From Asparagopsis taxiformis (lineage: Eukaryota > Rhodophyta > Florideophyceae > Bonnemaisoniales > Bonnemaisoniaceae), in the NCBI GenBank assembly GCA_030407315.1, contig JALQPE010000917.1, positions 1-64,000 of the forward strand: a stretch of 64,000 nt of DNA, given 5' to 3'. Position 1 is the stretch's first letter. Each line of letters starts with the position of its first letter. Shown piece by piece: positions 1-8,712 of the stretch. The position numbers and the translations under genes are program-made. Under the pieces are notes generated by a model. It was not told where the DNA came from and did no database searches. It saw only the letters and a program-made list of their open reading frames with translations.

Positions 1-14
1 TGTAGATGATGCAG

Positions 15-311
15 GAATGTTGATGACAGAAAGGTAAGTTTTACTGAGCACCAAGACTTGTTTGGCGAAGATATGGACTGCTGACTTTGATTATTCATTG
101 CAAGTTTTTGGATCATGGTTTGTATTTTGTGTAGGATGGATGATTCAGTCATCCTCTCGGAGAGGTAAGTAAGGGAGTTTTCTAGGATATCTGTCGTGGT
201 AAGCGTTGCTTTTGAGTCTGACTGTTGTGGTTGATTCTGATGTTGTGTATGTGATGCAGGAGTGGTGAAGCAGGAACGGCAGGACTGAAGGAGAGTGAAG
301 AAGGGATGTAG
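15..311 (+). CDS. 3' end of a possible spliced gene with micro-exons
   Basis: Three short exons can be read at the left edge: 15-33 (19 nt), 135-164 (30 nt) and 260-311, ending in TAG. Both introns (34-134, 101 bp; 165-259, 95 bp) begin GTAAGT and end TAG or CAG, and an upstream intron would end at CAG 12-14. Read through the junctions, all exons stay in one frame (both introns phase 2) and give a short acidic, Ser/Glu-rich C-terminus ending EESEEGM-like. The rest of the gene lies outside the window, so no family can be named. Intron sizes resemble the clear 82-bp intron near 36.3 kb. Such tiny exons are unusual in this intron-poor neighbourhood, and chance agreement cannot be excluded. Confidence 0.35.
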
Positions 312-631
312 GAAGATGGGGAATGAAGCTGTGAGGTTTCTGGTATGTGTATATTTGGGGCATACGATAGAAGTGAGAGTGCGTTTCAAGTGTGTAGATT
401 TTGCTGACCATGTTCGTGTTTGATGTCTTGATGATTTAATGGGCTGGGGTGGTGTCGAGGAAAGCGGGGATGGTATTGGGAAGGAGCGTATTTTTTGTAA
501 TCTAGGTCGTGAGGGTTCTTGCAGTATGTGCGGATGGTGGTGCATGGCGTTCGGATGGTAGGGAGAACGCGATAGTGAGGGAGATGGGTGATCGACGATA
601 TGCTGACAGTATTTTGTATCTGGCTGGATAC
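312..631. other. no gene recognised
   Basis: Would be the 3' flank of the possible spliced gene. T/G-rich, with no convincing reading frame or repeat. Confidence 0.4.
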
Positions 632-718
632 GTATTTCCTATTCTAACCGGGTATTATTTCCTATTCTAACCGGGTATTTATTTCCTATTCTGACCAGAT
701 ATGTATTCCCTATTCTAG
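632..718. repeat. short tandem repeat, about 23 bp x 4
   Basis: Four decaying copies of a unit like TATTTCCTATTCTAACCGGG. The first two are almost identical; the last two diverge (CTGACCAGA, then CTAGAGAG). The array sits 120 bp before the larger 43-bp array. Confidence 0.8.
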
Positions 719-839
719 AGAGACGTATTGTATACGAGCAGTTTCCTAAATGAGAGAATAAAAACGGTCCGATATGGGCCCTGAATTTACCATCCGCTGT
801 AATTTCTTCCCTCCCGGTTTTCGCTGATATATTGTATAC

Positions 840-1310
840 TGGATGTCGGGTCCTAGTATTCCGCCATATGTACTAGAGAAAGTGGATGTCGGGTCCTAGT
901 ATTCCGCCATATGTACTAGAGAAAGTGGATGTCGGGTCCTAGTATTCCGCCATATGTACTAGAGAAAGTGGATGTCGGGTCCTAGTATTCCGCCATATGT
1001 ACTAGAGAAAGTGGATGTCGGGTCCTAGTATTCCGCCAAACGTACTAGAGAAAGTGGATGTCGGGTCCTAGTATTCCGCCATATGTACTAGAGAAAGTGG
1101 ATGTCGGGCCCTAGTATTCCGCCATATGTACTAGAGAAAGTGGATGTCGGTCCTAGTATTCCGCCATATGTACTAGAGAAAGTGGATGTCGGGTCCTAGT
1201 ATTCCGCCAAACGTACTAGAGAAGTGGATGTCGGGTCCTAGTATTCCGCCATATGTACTAGAGAAAGTGGATGTCGGGCCCTAGTATTCCGCCATATGTA
1301 CTAGAGAAAG
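840..1310. repeat. 43-bp tandem array, 11 copies, with higher-order structure
   Basis: Eleven head-to-tail copies of a 43-bp unit starting TGGATGTCGGGTCCTAG and containing CCGCCATATGTACTAGAG. Copies 8 and 9 are 42 bp. Variants are not random: AAACGT replaces ATATGT in copies 5 and 9, and GGGCCC replaces GGGTCC in copies 7 and 11. This implies that a four-unit block (about 172 bp) was duplicated as one piece. There are no unique spacers, so it is not a CRISPR array. The array runs directly into a TGGACGTCCG sequence shared with a repeat near 59.7 kb. Confidence 0.95.
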
Positions 1311-1445
1311 TGGACGTCCGCATCCAAAAATTTTTATTTTTTTTTGGACGCGGACGTTCATTTGTTTCTAGTAAATCTCGGGGCCGACTAGGACCCGTAC
1401 TAGAGAGACTGGACGTCCGCGTCCACTTCCGAAAACACAGACGTT
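1311..1445. repeat. dispersed repeat, GGACGTCCGCGTCCA family
   Basis: Contains TACTAGAGAGACTGGACG followed by a 33-nt stretch (GGACGTCCGCGTCCACTTCC, then ...AACACAGACG) that recurs with about two changes at 59,740-59,772. It also contains a T-rich tract at 1327-1344. Its role is unknown; it may be the end of a retroelement LTR or satellite unit. Confidence 0.6.
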
Positions 1446-2535
1446 TTTGACGCTGACAAAGCGGTGTACAATGCTCACCAGCGGAGATGTTTTAGCAACC
1501 TAGGTTGATCGACAGCGTCCCGAACGCTTCTAGGTCGAGAGACCAAATGTAGGACCTTAGCCCTTGTAGATGGATTATACCTCCGAGGAGGATTAGAGGA
1601 TAGGGATAAGGCTTCGAACTCACGAGTGAGAGCACCGATTCCACGAGGTTGACGCCTCGTGCGATCCTAGTAGCCCGAGGGCTGTGTCGGGTGGATCGAT
1701 CCCTCGGAGCCCGGACACCTGTCTCCCAACCCGGTAGCGGGTGGTAGAGCGGGGTCCGGGACGGCTGGATCTAACCTGCCGGAGGGATCTATCGGCCGTG
1801 GCCGTCCTCAACCCACTCAAGGGTTAACTGGGCACTTAGCGCGATGGATCCCCGCGGGGATTGTGGTCGCCTCCACGCGTGGTTTTCACACGACGTATTC
1901 CGCAACTGTGATACCACTGACGGCAGCGGTCGGGACCGTTTGAAAAGCCTGCGGGCGTTGGCTTCGGTTGACCGGCTGGGGGTGCCAACCGACAGCACTC
2001 CCAGTCGGTAGCCTTGTCCCGGTGGGCGGAAGGCCCCTCCCGGTCGCCTAGCGGCGTTAAAAGAAGCGGGAAAGTTCTCCACTACCGTGGAGACGAAATG
2101 CCCTAGGGCAATCCACGTGCACTCCCGCCGGAGGAGGCTCGCGGCGGGCAATTGGGGAAATGTGCGAGCGATCCCCAATTGGAGATCGAAACGGAGCAGC
2201 GGGTATCCGGTAAGGGAACTGCCGCCGCCGTTTAGTTGTAAGTTAAACGACCACGGTCGAAAGATTTGGAACCGAGACGATCTCCTTTATTGTAGCTTAG
2301 TGGTCAATCCGTTGACCTTAAATGGTCAACGAGACTGCCGGGACCGGACCAGGACCAATGGTCCCGGTCCGGCGTCCAATGGACCTTGTGGGGTGTTTAT
2401 GCGGCCCAGGGGCCTTACAGAGTAAGCTGCTACGTTGCTACGTGTAAACTAATAGAAACGGCTAGCCGTAACATACACGTGTGTAACTGTAACGGGAGAA
2501 TCCTCCCGCTCGCACATGTGTGTGACTAATCGCGC
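1446..2535. other. GC-rich region without a recognisable gene; hairpins at 2310-2372
   Basis: Open frames here are not convincing as proteins. There are two neighbouring hairpins: CGTTGACC...GGTCAACG at 2310-2331, and a 14-bp stem with one mismatch (CCGGACCAGGACCA) at 2344-2372. Position and composition suggest untranslated or decayed retroelement sequence linked to the gag-like remnant that follows, but nothing proves it. Confidence 0.4.
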
Positions 2536-3084
2536 CTATATCGCTACACGTTGCACGCTCGCCGAAGGGTCCCGCGCAAGCAATGTGGCCCGGTGCCAAT
2601 GCAAGGCGGCACGCGCCCATTCGCCCTTGGGCGACAATTGCCTTGCCACGTCACTGCGGCCATTGATTCCCCACGCGGCTCTTCGCGGCTGATTTCCTAT
2701 CGAGCACCCACTCACGCTCTCGAGCGTACCGCTTAAGCGACCCTTCCTGACGCCCATTCCAGACGCCTGGAATTGTCCCTCCCGCGACCGCTCGCAGCGC
2801 GATACGGGACGAGTCCCACAGGCGTAGTTCATAGCCTCTTCCGTCAGCGCTCCATCCTTGGCGAACGTTTCGTAGTAGAAGTCGAATGCCTCGCCCTCGA
2901 GGTGGGCGAGGAGTTCGAGCGCTTTCTCCTCGTCGGACTTGCCGCGCATAGCGCCGTTCTCGAAGAAGAAGAAGAACTTCTTGACGTCGGAAGAGAGAGA
3001 GCCGTACATCTTAGCAGTGGATGGACCCGCCTGCTGGTTCGGGTCTTCGGCCCTCCACAAGAGTACCATGTTATACGTGGACAC
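2536..3084 (-). pseudogene. retrotransposon gag-like remnant
   Basis: The first ~95 residues read like the capsid region of an LTR-retrotransposon Gag: an aromatic helix (KKFFFFFENG), then DEEKALELLAHLEGEAFDFY, matching the usual pattern of K-x-L-x-x-L-x-G-x-A before a hydrophobic segment. After about residue 95 the frame becomes Arg/Gly-rich and no longer Gag-like, so a frameshift is likely near 2800. No zinc knuckle, protease or polymerase follows. The upstream side (3085-3160 on the + strand) may hold the leader. I see it as a decayed fragment, not a host gene. Confidence 0.55.
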
Positions 3085-3735
3085 GGACGAGGAGTAAAAA
3101 CGGTGTAAATGTAGGAATGTAGACAGATAGATTTTTACTAAGTCTAGCTTACCTCTAGGTTATTCTACCACCGCGTCTGGAACTTTCCAGGCGTCCATCT
3201 AACCCTAAATTGAAATTCTGGTAGAAATTACCTGTAGAATTTTTCTTGTAAAAGCCATTTCCACAATCTCCCCCATTTTCCGCGCCTTCCAGCAGTAGAT
3301 CATTTTTCTTCATGAATTCGGCAGACCAATTAGCATTCCCGAAACACCTCCGCAACGATTCTATTGGTCCCAAGTGTTGTGCCCGGCAAGAAGATCCTGT
3401 TTAATAGCAGTATCTGATCTAGGTGCACCGTGGACAGGTAGCAGGCGGTGCCAGCTATTAAATAGTTCACGGTCTCGTGGTCTGAACAGATATTTTCGTA
3501 CAGTCCCGCGATATGAGTCGTCTGCGAGCGCGTATCGCACAACTTGAAATGTTAGTTGAAATCTTGCAAAGTGATTCATATCGTAAAGATGTACAAATAC
3601 AACGCTTTTCCTTCCCACCCGTTGTGTTGTTTGTGTATCAGCAGACGTCAAACAATGCATGGAATTGTGAATCACAGTTGCGTAGTTGCCCAAAAGCAAC
3701 GGCAACACACGCCGAGTGAACCTGCCCAGTTTCTC
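3085..3735. other. no gene recognised
   Basis: AT-rich compared with the preceding 1.5 kb. Probably the gag leader side followed by the 5' flank of the gene at 3736. Short frames overlap on both strands and none looks real. An upstream in-frame extension of the next gene exists from 3556 but looks non-coding. Confidence 0.4.
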
Positions 3736-4740
3736 ATGCGCAGCTATCGACCATGCGATGAAACTGTAGTTCGCATTCTCAGCACACCAATTTATGACGG
3801 GAATGATTGGATGGCCAAAGCTCTGTCCGCATTCCTAGACGACTCTCGATGCTTCCCATTTGTAGGTACCATTGCGTCCCAAGTCGTGTTCTTCTGCTTA
3901 CTGCGACGTCTGCGATCCGCTCCGCATCTAAGAGTGTTCTCGCTTGAGGGAGGCCGTCTGTCCATGCAGTTTCGAGGCCGCGGTCTTGGCAGACAGGGTG
4001 TGGGCAAGGGAATAGAGGCTTTGCGAGAAATTGAGGGACGTCATTTGAGGTTTCGTTTTCTAACTAGCGTTGATAGTTACAACAAACCATCGATTCGTTC
4101 GGTTGAGAATGAAAACTTTAAACTGTACTGCCGACCCCATGTTTGGCCACATTTCACCGAATACGCCAAGCTGCGCCAATCTTCGCAACAGGAAGACGCC
4201 TCCATCCTACAGAGGCGTGATTTGTCTCAATTCTTGTCAACAGTTGCAACCAACTCGCTGTCCGCATGGGAACAAGTAGATAGAGCGGGGGATATAATGG
4301 AAATGATGAAAAGATTGCGGCAATTGGGCAGTAGTTATCTAATGCCTCGATTGTTCGCCTTTGATACAGCAGAGGGTGCGGCCGATTTTATGAATTCTAA
4401 GTTTAGCAGTGATGAAAATCGATGTGTATGGAAGTTGCAGCGAGCATCTAAGCCGGTTGCACTGCTGTTCTATCGCGGTCGGTCAGTCGATGAAACGGAC
4501 GTCGAGCCAAACAACATGTACTCAGCATGTGTGTTTGATGAAGAGGGTGCGGAATGCTGCCTGGCGTTCGCCGACTCACGGCATCGTGGACGAGATCTGT
4601 TTCGAATGGCATTTGATGCGGCGCTGGATGAGGAGGCGATGGGACGATCGAATCTGCTGCAACGATTGGAGTTTGAACAGCATTTGGTTTATGAAAAGTG
4701 GTATGATGGCGAGACAAGTGCCGTTCGTTGTCGATTATAG
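3736..4740 (+). CDS. hypothetical protein, 334 aa
   Basis: Not recognised. The ATG at 3736 (MRSYRPCDET) is preferred. The 60 codons upstream in the same frame are rich in His, Cys and Lys and read like untranslated sequence. The protein is soluble and mixed alpha/beta, with no membrane segment or signal peptide. The C-terminal half has an acidic stretch (ENRCVWKLQR...MYSACVFDEEGAECCLAFAD) that could be a small beta domain, followed by amphipathic helices. Its downstream neighbour is convergent, with only 123 bp between stop codons, which fits a compact gene block. No function can be assigned. Confidence 0.6.
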   Translation: MRSYRPCDETVVRILSTPIYDGNDWMAKALSAFLDDSRCFPFVGTIASQVVFFCLLRRLRSAPHLRVFSLEGGRLSMQFRGRGLGRQGVGKGIEALREIEGRHLRFRFLTSVDSYNKPSIRSVENENFKLYCRPHVWPHFTEYAKLRQSSQQEDASILQRRDLSQFLSTVATNSLSAWEQVDRAGDIMEMMKRLRQLGSSYLMPRLFAFDTAEGAADFMNSKFSSDENRCVWKLQRASKPVALLFYRGRSVDETDVEPNNMYSACVFDEEGAECCLAFADSRHRGRDLFRMAFDAALDEEAMGRSNLLQRLEFEQHLVYEKWYDGETSAVRCRL

Positions 4741-4863
4741 AGAGGATCATTACAGTGCAAAAAAGTTGCATGATTCATGGCTGGGCCCCTGGCATTAACA
4801 TTAAAAAATAGCACTGCAGGCCATCATAGTTTACCATCTTCCAACCGAGTTACGCACGACGCT

Positions 4864-6468
4864 CTAAATGTATAACGAGTTTCGAGAGCGTCCTCCCTTG
4901 GGGTAAAACTCTGAGAAGAACGTCGCAAGAGCCGCCACGCACTCTTCCGCATTCATCTTACGGCAGTAAATAAAGTGCTGCTGCAGAGTGGCAATCGACC
5001 TCGATTCTTCTTCGGGACGCGCAAAAACACTCTGTGCAAACCGTTCCGCCAGCTCGCGCGGAGCATCTTCATAAAAGCTCAGGAAAAGTTCCGCCAACTG
5101 CTTCTGGTTTGGATGCACAAACTCAAATCGTCGATCCACCCGTCCGCCGCGGATCAGCGCCGAGTCGAGTTTCTCCAGGTGGTTGGTCGTGAAAATTGTC
5201 ATGATCCCATCCATGGACACAAGCCCATCAAGAGCATTCAACATTCCAGAAAACGTCAATGACGTAGATGTCTCACTCTTGCGGTCCTCATTGAAAAGCA
5301 CATCCACATCTTCCAGCACAAGCAGTGCCCGCTCCGGAATGTTTGTCAATGCATCTTGCAGAACCTGATTGCTAAAGTCATGAGCAGTTAGACTCAAAAA
5401 GCATGCGTTCAGTTTGAACATACCAGCGATCACCCGAATCGTAGATGTCTTTCCACACCCAGGCGGTCCGTGGAACAAGAAGCTTCGCCGATGTGGTAGT
5501 CCATGGCTTTCATACCATGCTTTCGTGTCTTTGGCCACAAAGTCGCGAATATCCTTGACAATCTGTTCTAGCTGCCCTTCCTGCAGAATTACGCTCTTCA
5601 CTGGTCGAGCGCGCTTGTAGCCCTGGTTGACCCAATCACCAGAGCCGCCGCCATCGGTTTTAAACCTGTACAGCGTGAATCGCCCCGGCTTGGCTTTGTT
5701 GCGTGCTTGCTCTCGGTCCGAGCGCCACTTGAGAGCCACTGCGCACAATTCTTTCAGCATCTGCGGGTCGTCGCCGGCCAGAACTAGAGTACGGAACACT
5801 TGGATGGCATAATTTTCAGATACTGGAAGGCCGTAACCCCAATGGTGCAAGTAGATTAGCTTGTCACCAAGCTGGATTTTGCCAAAGCCAAGTCCGAACT
5901 GGTAACGCTGTAACGGTGGGTTGGCCTTCTTTTTCAGCGCACCCACTGTTACAAATTCTTCAAGAATATCGACCTCCTTCTCTGGCTCCTCTTCAGTGAC
6001 CACGGGCGCGGCCGGGTCTTCCTCATCAGGGGAGGTCTCTGAATCGGAGTCGGAGTCGCTCAATCCAAAGGGGTCATAGCGAACATCGGGACAACTCCAT
6101 AGAGAACTGAGGATACCGGGGCCTTCGCGGAGCGGGACAGGGACACCATTGTGGCCTTTGACGACCTGGTTGCGAGCGGACGGGGCGTCACCGGCGGTAG
6201 AGGAGGAAGGGGAAGTGGAGACAGTGGATGCAGCGGTATCAAGTGAAGAGAAATCTATGTGCAAGTCAATTGCATATTGGGCTGCATATTCAAGCAAGGC
6301 CGTATACAAGGAAGTTGAACCATTGGGAATTTCCAAGATGGCCATACTGTGATGGTCTAGTCCGCACGAGGCGGCCACTGCAGATGGGAAGAGTTTTTCC
6401 TTGTCATAGATAAAAATTGGCTCCAAAGGAGGCGTGGGCGACGTCTTCGACTTGTTGAGGTCGGTCAT
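4864..6468 (-). CDS. BCS1-type AAA ATPase
   Basis: A 534-aa protein with one C-terminal AAA module: Walker A GPPGCGKT at about 334-341, Walker B LLVLEDVD near 382-388, sensor-1 TTNH near 424, and arginine-finger region RGGRVDRRFEF near 437-446. The order and the RRSFLFHGPPGCGKTS context are typical of the BCS1 family. BCS1 itself folds and translocates the Rieske protein across the mitochondrial inner membrane. Mitochondrial BCS1 has an N-terminal transmembrane helix. Here the N-terminus is long, acidic and Ser/Asp-rich (SDSDSDSETSPDEEDP) with no clear membrane segment. It may therefore be a cytosolic or nuclear BCS1-like paralogue of unknown client. The ATG at 6468 is followed by a good reading frame. 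Confidence 0.85.
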   Translation of the reverse strand: MTDLNKSKTSPTPPLEPIFIYDKEKLFPSAVAASCGLDHHSMAILEIPNGSTSLYTALLEYAAQYAIDLHIDFSSLDTAASTVSTSPSSSTAGDAPSARNQVVKGHNGVPVPLREGPGILSSLWSCPDVRYDPFGLSDSDSDSETSPDEEDPAAPVVTEEEPEKEVDILEEFVTVGALKKKANPPLQRYQFGLGFGKIQLGDKLIYLHHWGYGLPVSENYAIQVFRTLVLAGDDPQMLKELCAVALKWRSDREQARNKAKPGRFTLYRFKTDGGGSGDWVNQGYKRARPVKSVILQEGQLEQIVKDIRDFVAKDTKAWYESHGLPHRRSFLFHGPPGCGKTSTIRVIAGMFKLNACFLSLTAHDFSNQVLQDALTNIPERALLVLEDVDVLFNEDRKSETSTSLTFSGMLNALDGLVSMDGIMTIFTTNHLEKLDSALIRGGRVDRRFEFVHPNQKQLAELFLSFYEDAPRELAERFAQSVFARPEEESRSIATLQQHFIYCRKMNAEECVAALATFFSEFYPKGGRSRNSLYI

Positions 6469-7109
6469 TTGGAGGAGGATCTGGTTGGATCGAGTAAAGA
6501 AAGAGCGAAAGAAAGAAGACTAGGACAGGGCTAGGAGATTGAGAGCGATAGTTTGCGGGGCGAGAGGAATGACAGAGGGCGAGCAATGAGGCGGGGCAAA
6601 GACTTTTTGGTAGGAGGGATGACGAACGAAATGTAGGTCTGTTTATAGTAGATTGGGACAGGACTTCAAGATGGATCGAGGCGGAGGAAGGGTGGGGTGG
6701 GCGAAGGGGTAGGACACATTGGTACAATCAAGTTGACTTGGAGCGCGCGAGAGGCGGGAGGGGTTTATAAGCGGAGACGGAGTGTCATTCATGGTTGACA
6801 GCCTCCACGCCAAGGGATACAACGCTGCGCAGCCGAGCGCAGTACAGCAGAGCACAGCGCAGCGCAGCGCAGAGCAGTCGGGTTGAAAATTTCAACAAAT
6901 TGCGACCATACAGTATGCGTCAATTCATTACAACGTTTATAACTTTGTCGCTACGATCAACTCTACTCCGCCAACGAGTCGGTCGACTGCCAATGCTTTG
7001 GCGCGCGTGACGCACACCCGTCCGAGCCGCGTTGGCATCTTGCGAGCGCGCTTGTCGGTTGCGCTGGCCCCAACCGTGTCGCTCGATCCATCCACTTGAA
7101 TTGCATGCG
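6469..7109. promoter_or_regulatory. 5' region of the BCS1-like gene / 3' region of the rRNA methylase
   Basis: No gene. On the minus strand it is the promoter side of the BCS1-like gene. It is rich in CT tracts and holds a GCGCTGCGCTGCGCTGTGC tract (minus strand, near 6850-6880) that also occurs upstream of the gene at 23,694. A TTTATA-like stretch lies near 6765. Confidence 0.4.
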
Positions 7110-8396
7110 TCACTGTCCCAGCAATTGGTACAGTGCAACCGCACCCGCCACACTCACATTCAATGAATCCACCTCACCATCACTGCTCGCCACACCCTCG
7201 ATTCTCACAAGCGTTTCACACGCTTCACGCACCATCCTTCTCAATCCGTGCCCCTCGCTTCCGAGCACCACTAATGTTGGACAATCCAACTTGACGCTTT
7301 TCGCTCTCACCGCGTCCGCTGATAAGGCAGTGCCAACAATACGCCATCCGTCCTCTCTCGCTGAACGCAGGAAGCGCGGCATAGACGCGACACCCTGTAC
7401 ACTCATTATCTCTAGCGCACCAGCTGATGCCTTGGACACTACTGGCGACAACTTGCACGAATTGCGCCGACATGCAATCACCCCGTCCGCTCCCAGAAAG
7501 TGGGCACTTCTCAGCAGCGCACCCGCGTTCTGAGGATCCGTCACTTCATCCAGCACCAGATAACATGGCGCTACCCCATTGGCGTTCACTGTTGTCTTGT
7601 CGACTTTTGGTAGCCTCTTTAGCTCCTCGTAATCTAGCTGCGCTGTCTGCAGTACAAGTCCCTGATGTGGACGATTTCGACTCAGCATGTTAAGATCACC
7701 CTTGTCCATCTGTACGATTGGTATTCCCATAGCTGTTGTTAGTGTGAGAATTTCCTCCACCGCATCGTCATTTTCGGCCTTTCTCGATGGTCCCGACGAC
7801 ACAGTGCGTCCTTGTTGTACGTAGAGTGTTTCAAAACGCTGACGCTTTCTAGCCTTGAGAGCCAGTAATACTGGAGTAACACCATACAGCAAATCATCAT
7901 CCACGGCAGCTAGAGCTCTTTGCACAATACTAGGTTGTTCGTCATCATCTCGTCTCGATTGATTGCGGCTGGACCAATCGTCATTGCGTGGCTCGTAGTT
8001 ATCAAAATGTTCATTCCACGCGCCTCGATCATGGTCATCTTGATAGGACTTGCGTGCGTATTGAGAACGATAATGATTTGGACGCCGGTTGTCTGAATGT
8101 GATCTCTGAGCGTAATTGCGTTGGCGATTGTGGCGTGACGCACTGTCCTGAGAGCGATATGGACGCTCACCCTGTGTTCGGCGCATAGGCGGTCTGTCAT
8201 GGTCATTCGACCTAGAAGGACCGCGAGCTGGATTGCGGCTATGAGGTGAATGCGACTGGTTGGAGGAAGACGAACGTTCATCGAGGTCCCATACGCCTCT
8301 ACCCGTATTTGAGACACATAGAAAGCGAACTTGACGATATGCGGGGCGCTTGAATTGTAAGAGGAGTGAAGACGAGGTGAAACCCAGGGTGCTCAT
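7110..8396 (-). CDS. MRM1: organellar SpoU/TrmH rRNA 2'-O-ribose methyltransferase (MRM1/RlmB type)
   Basis: A 428-aa protein. The N-terminus (MSTLGFTSSSLLLQFKRPAYRQVRF) is basic and hydroxylated, like an organelle-targeting peptide. It is followed by about 110 residues rich in Arg, Asp, Ser and His, probably disordered. The rest is a SpoU methylase: a substrate-binding N-domain (VQRALAAVDDDLLYGVTPVLLALKARKR), motif 1 region DEVTDPQNAGALLRSAHFLGAD, motif 2 LVVLGSEGHGLR and motif 3 SLNVSVAGAVALYQLL, which together form the trefoil knot that binds AdoMet. Family members methylate the ribose of a conserved guanosine in large-subunit rRNA. Mitochondrial or plastid location is inferred. It is divergently paired with the DHAD gene across 316 bp. 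Confidence 0.85.
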   Translation of the reverse strand: MSTLGFTSSSLLLQFKRPAYRQVRFLCVSNTGRGVWDLDERSSSSNQSHSPHSRNPARGPSRSNDHDRPPMRRTQGERPYRSQDSASRHNRQRNYAQRSHSDNRRPNHYRSQYARKSYQDDHDRGAWNEHFDNYEPRNDDWSSRNQSRRDDDEQPSIVQRALAAVDDDLLYGVTPVLLALKARKRQRFETLYVQQGRTVSSGPSRKAENDDAVEEILTLTTAMGIPIVQMDKGDLNMLSRNRPHQGLVLQTAQLDYEELKRLPKVDKTTVNANGVAPCYLVLDEVTDPQNAGALLRSAHFLGADGVIACRRNSCKLSPVVSKASAGALEIMSVQGVASMPRFLRSAREDGWRIVGTALSADAVRAKSVKLDCPTLVVLGSEGHGLRRMVREACETLVRIEGVASSDGEVDSLNVSVAGAVALYQLLGQ

Positions 8397-8712
8397 TGTG
8401 AAAACGCGCCCCTGCGATGGTTCTCGATCAGCTCGAGAAACAAAACTGTAACCGTTCGGTCGTGTTGTTCTGTCTCAGATATTGTTACACGTGGTACACG
8501 ATACAAGTTTATATTAATTGAATTTCATAAAAATGATGACAACGGCCGTGTGCAGCAAACCATCTGTGATTGGTCCGATCTCCATCGCGAAGATGTCATG
8601 TTTTCGATTGATCACCTGCTCATAAACGATGTCAATGACAGTACCTCGTCGCCAAAAGTCAGACCAAACCATCGAGGCGCACACAATCACACCATTCTTT
8701 CACCGATCCAAA
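8397..8712. promoter_or_regulatory. shared divergent promoter, MRM1-like / DHAD
   Basis: 316 bp between two divergent start codons. Contains TACACGTGGTACACG near 8486-8502 (a CACGTG core) and an AT-rich tract near 8505-8535. An upstream ATG at 8629, in frame with DHAD, is ignored in favour of 8713. Confidence 0.4.

Noticed and set aside
840..1310. CRISPR-like regular repeats
   Set aside because: Units are contiguous with no unique spacers, and the context is eukaryotic; it is a simple satellite array.
1620..2425. Several GC-rich open frames on both strands
   Set aside because: Overlapping, Arg/Gly/Pro-rich, with no domain; open because of GC content.
7910..8317. 135-codon minus-strand frame
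   Set aside because: An alternative frame of the Arg/Asp/Ser-rich N-terminus of the rRNA methylase.
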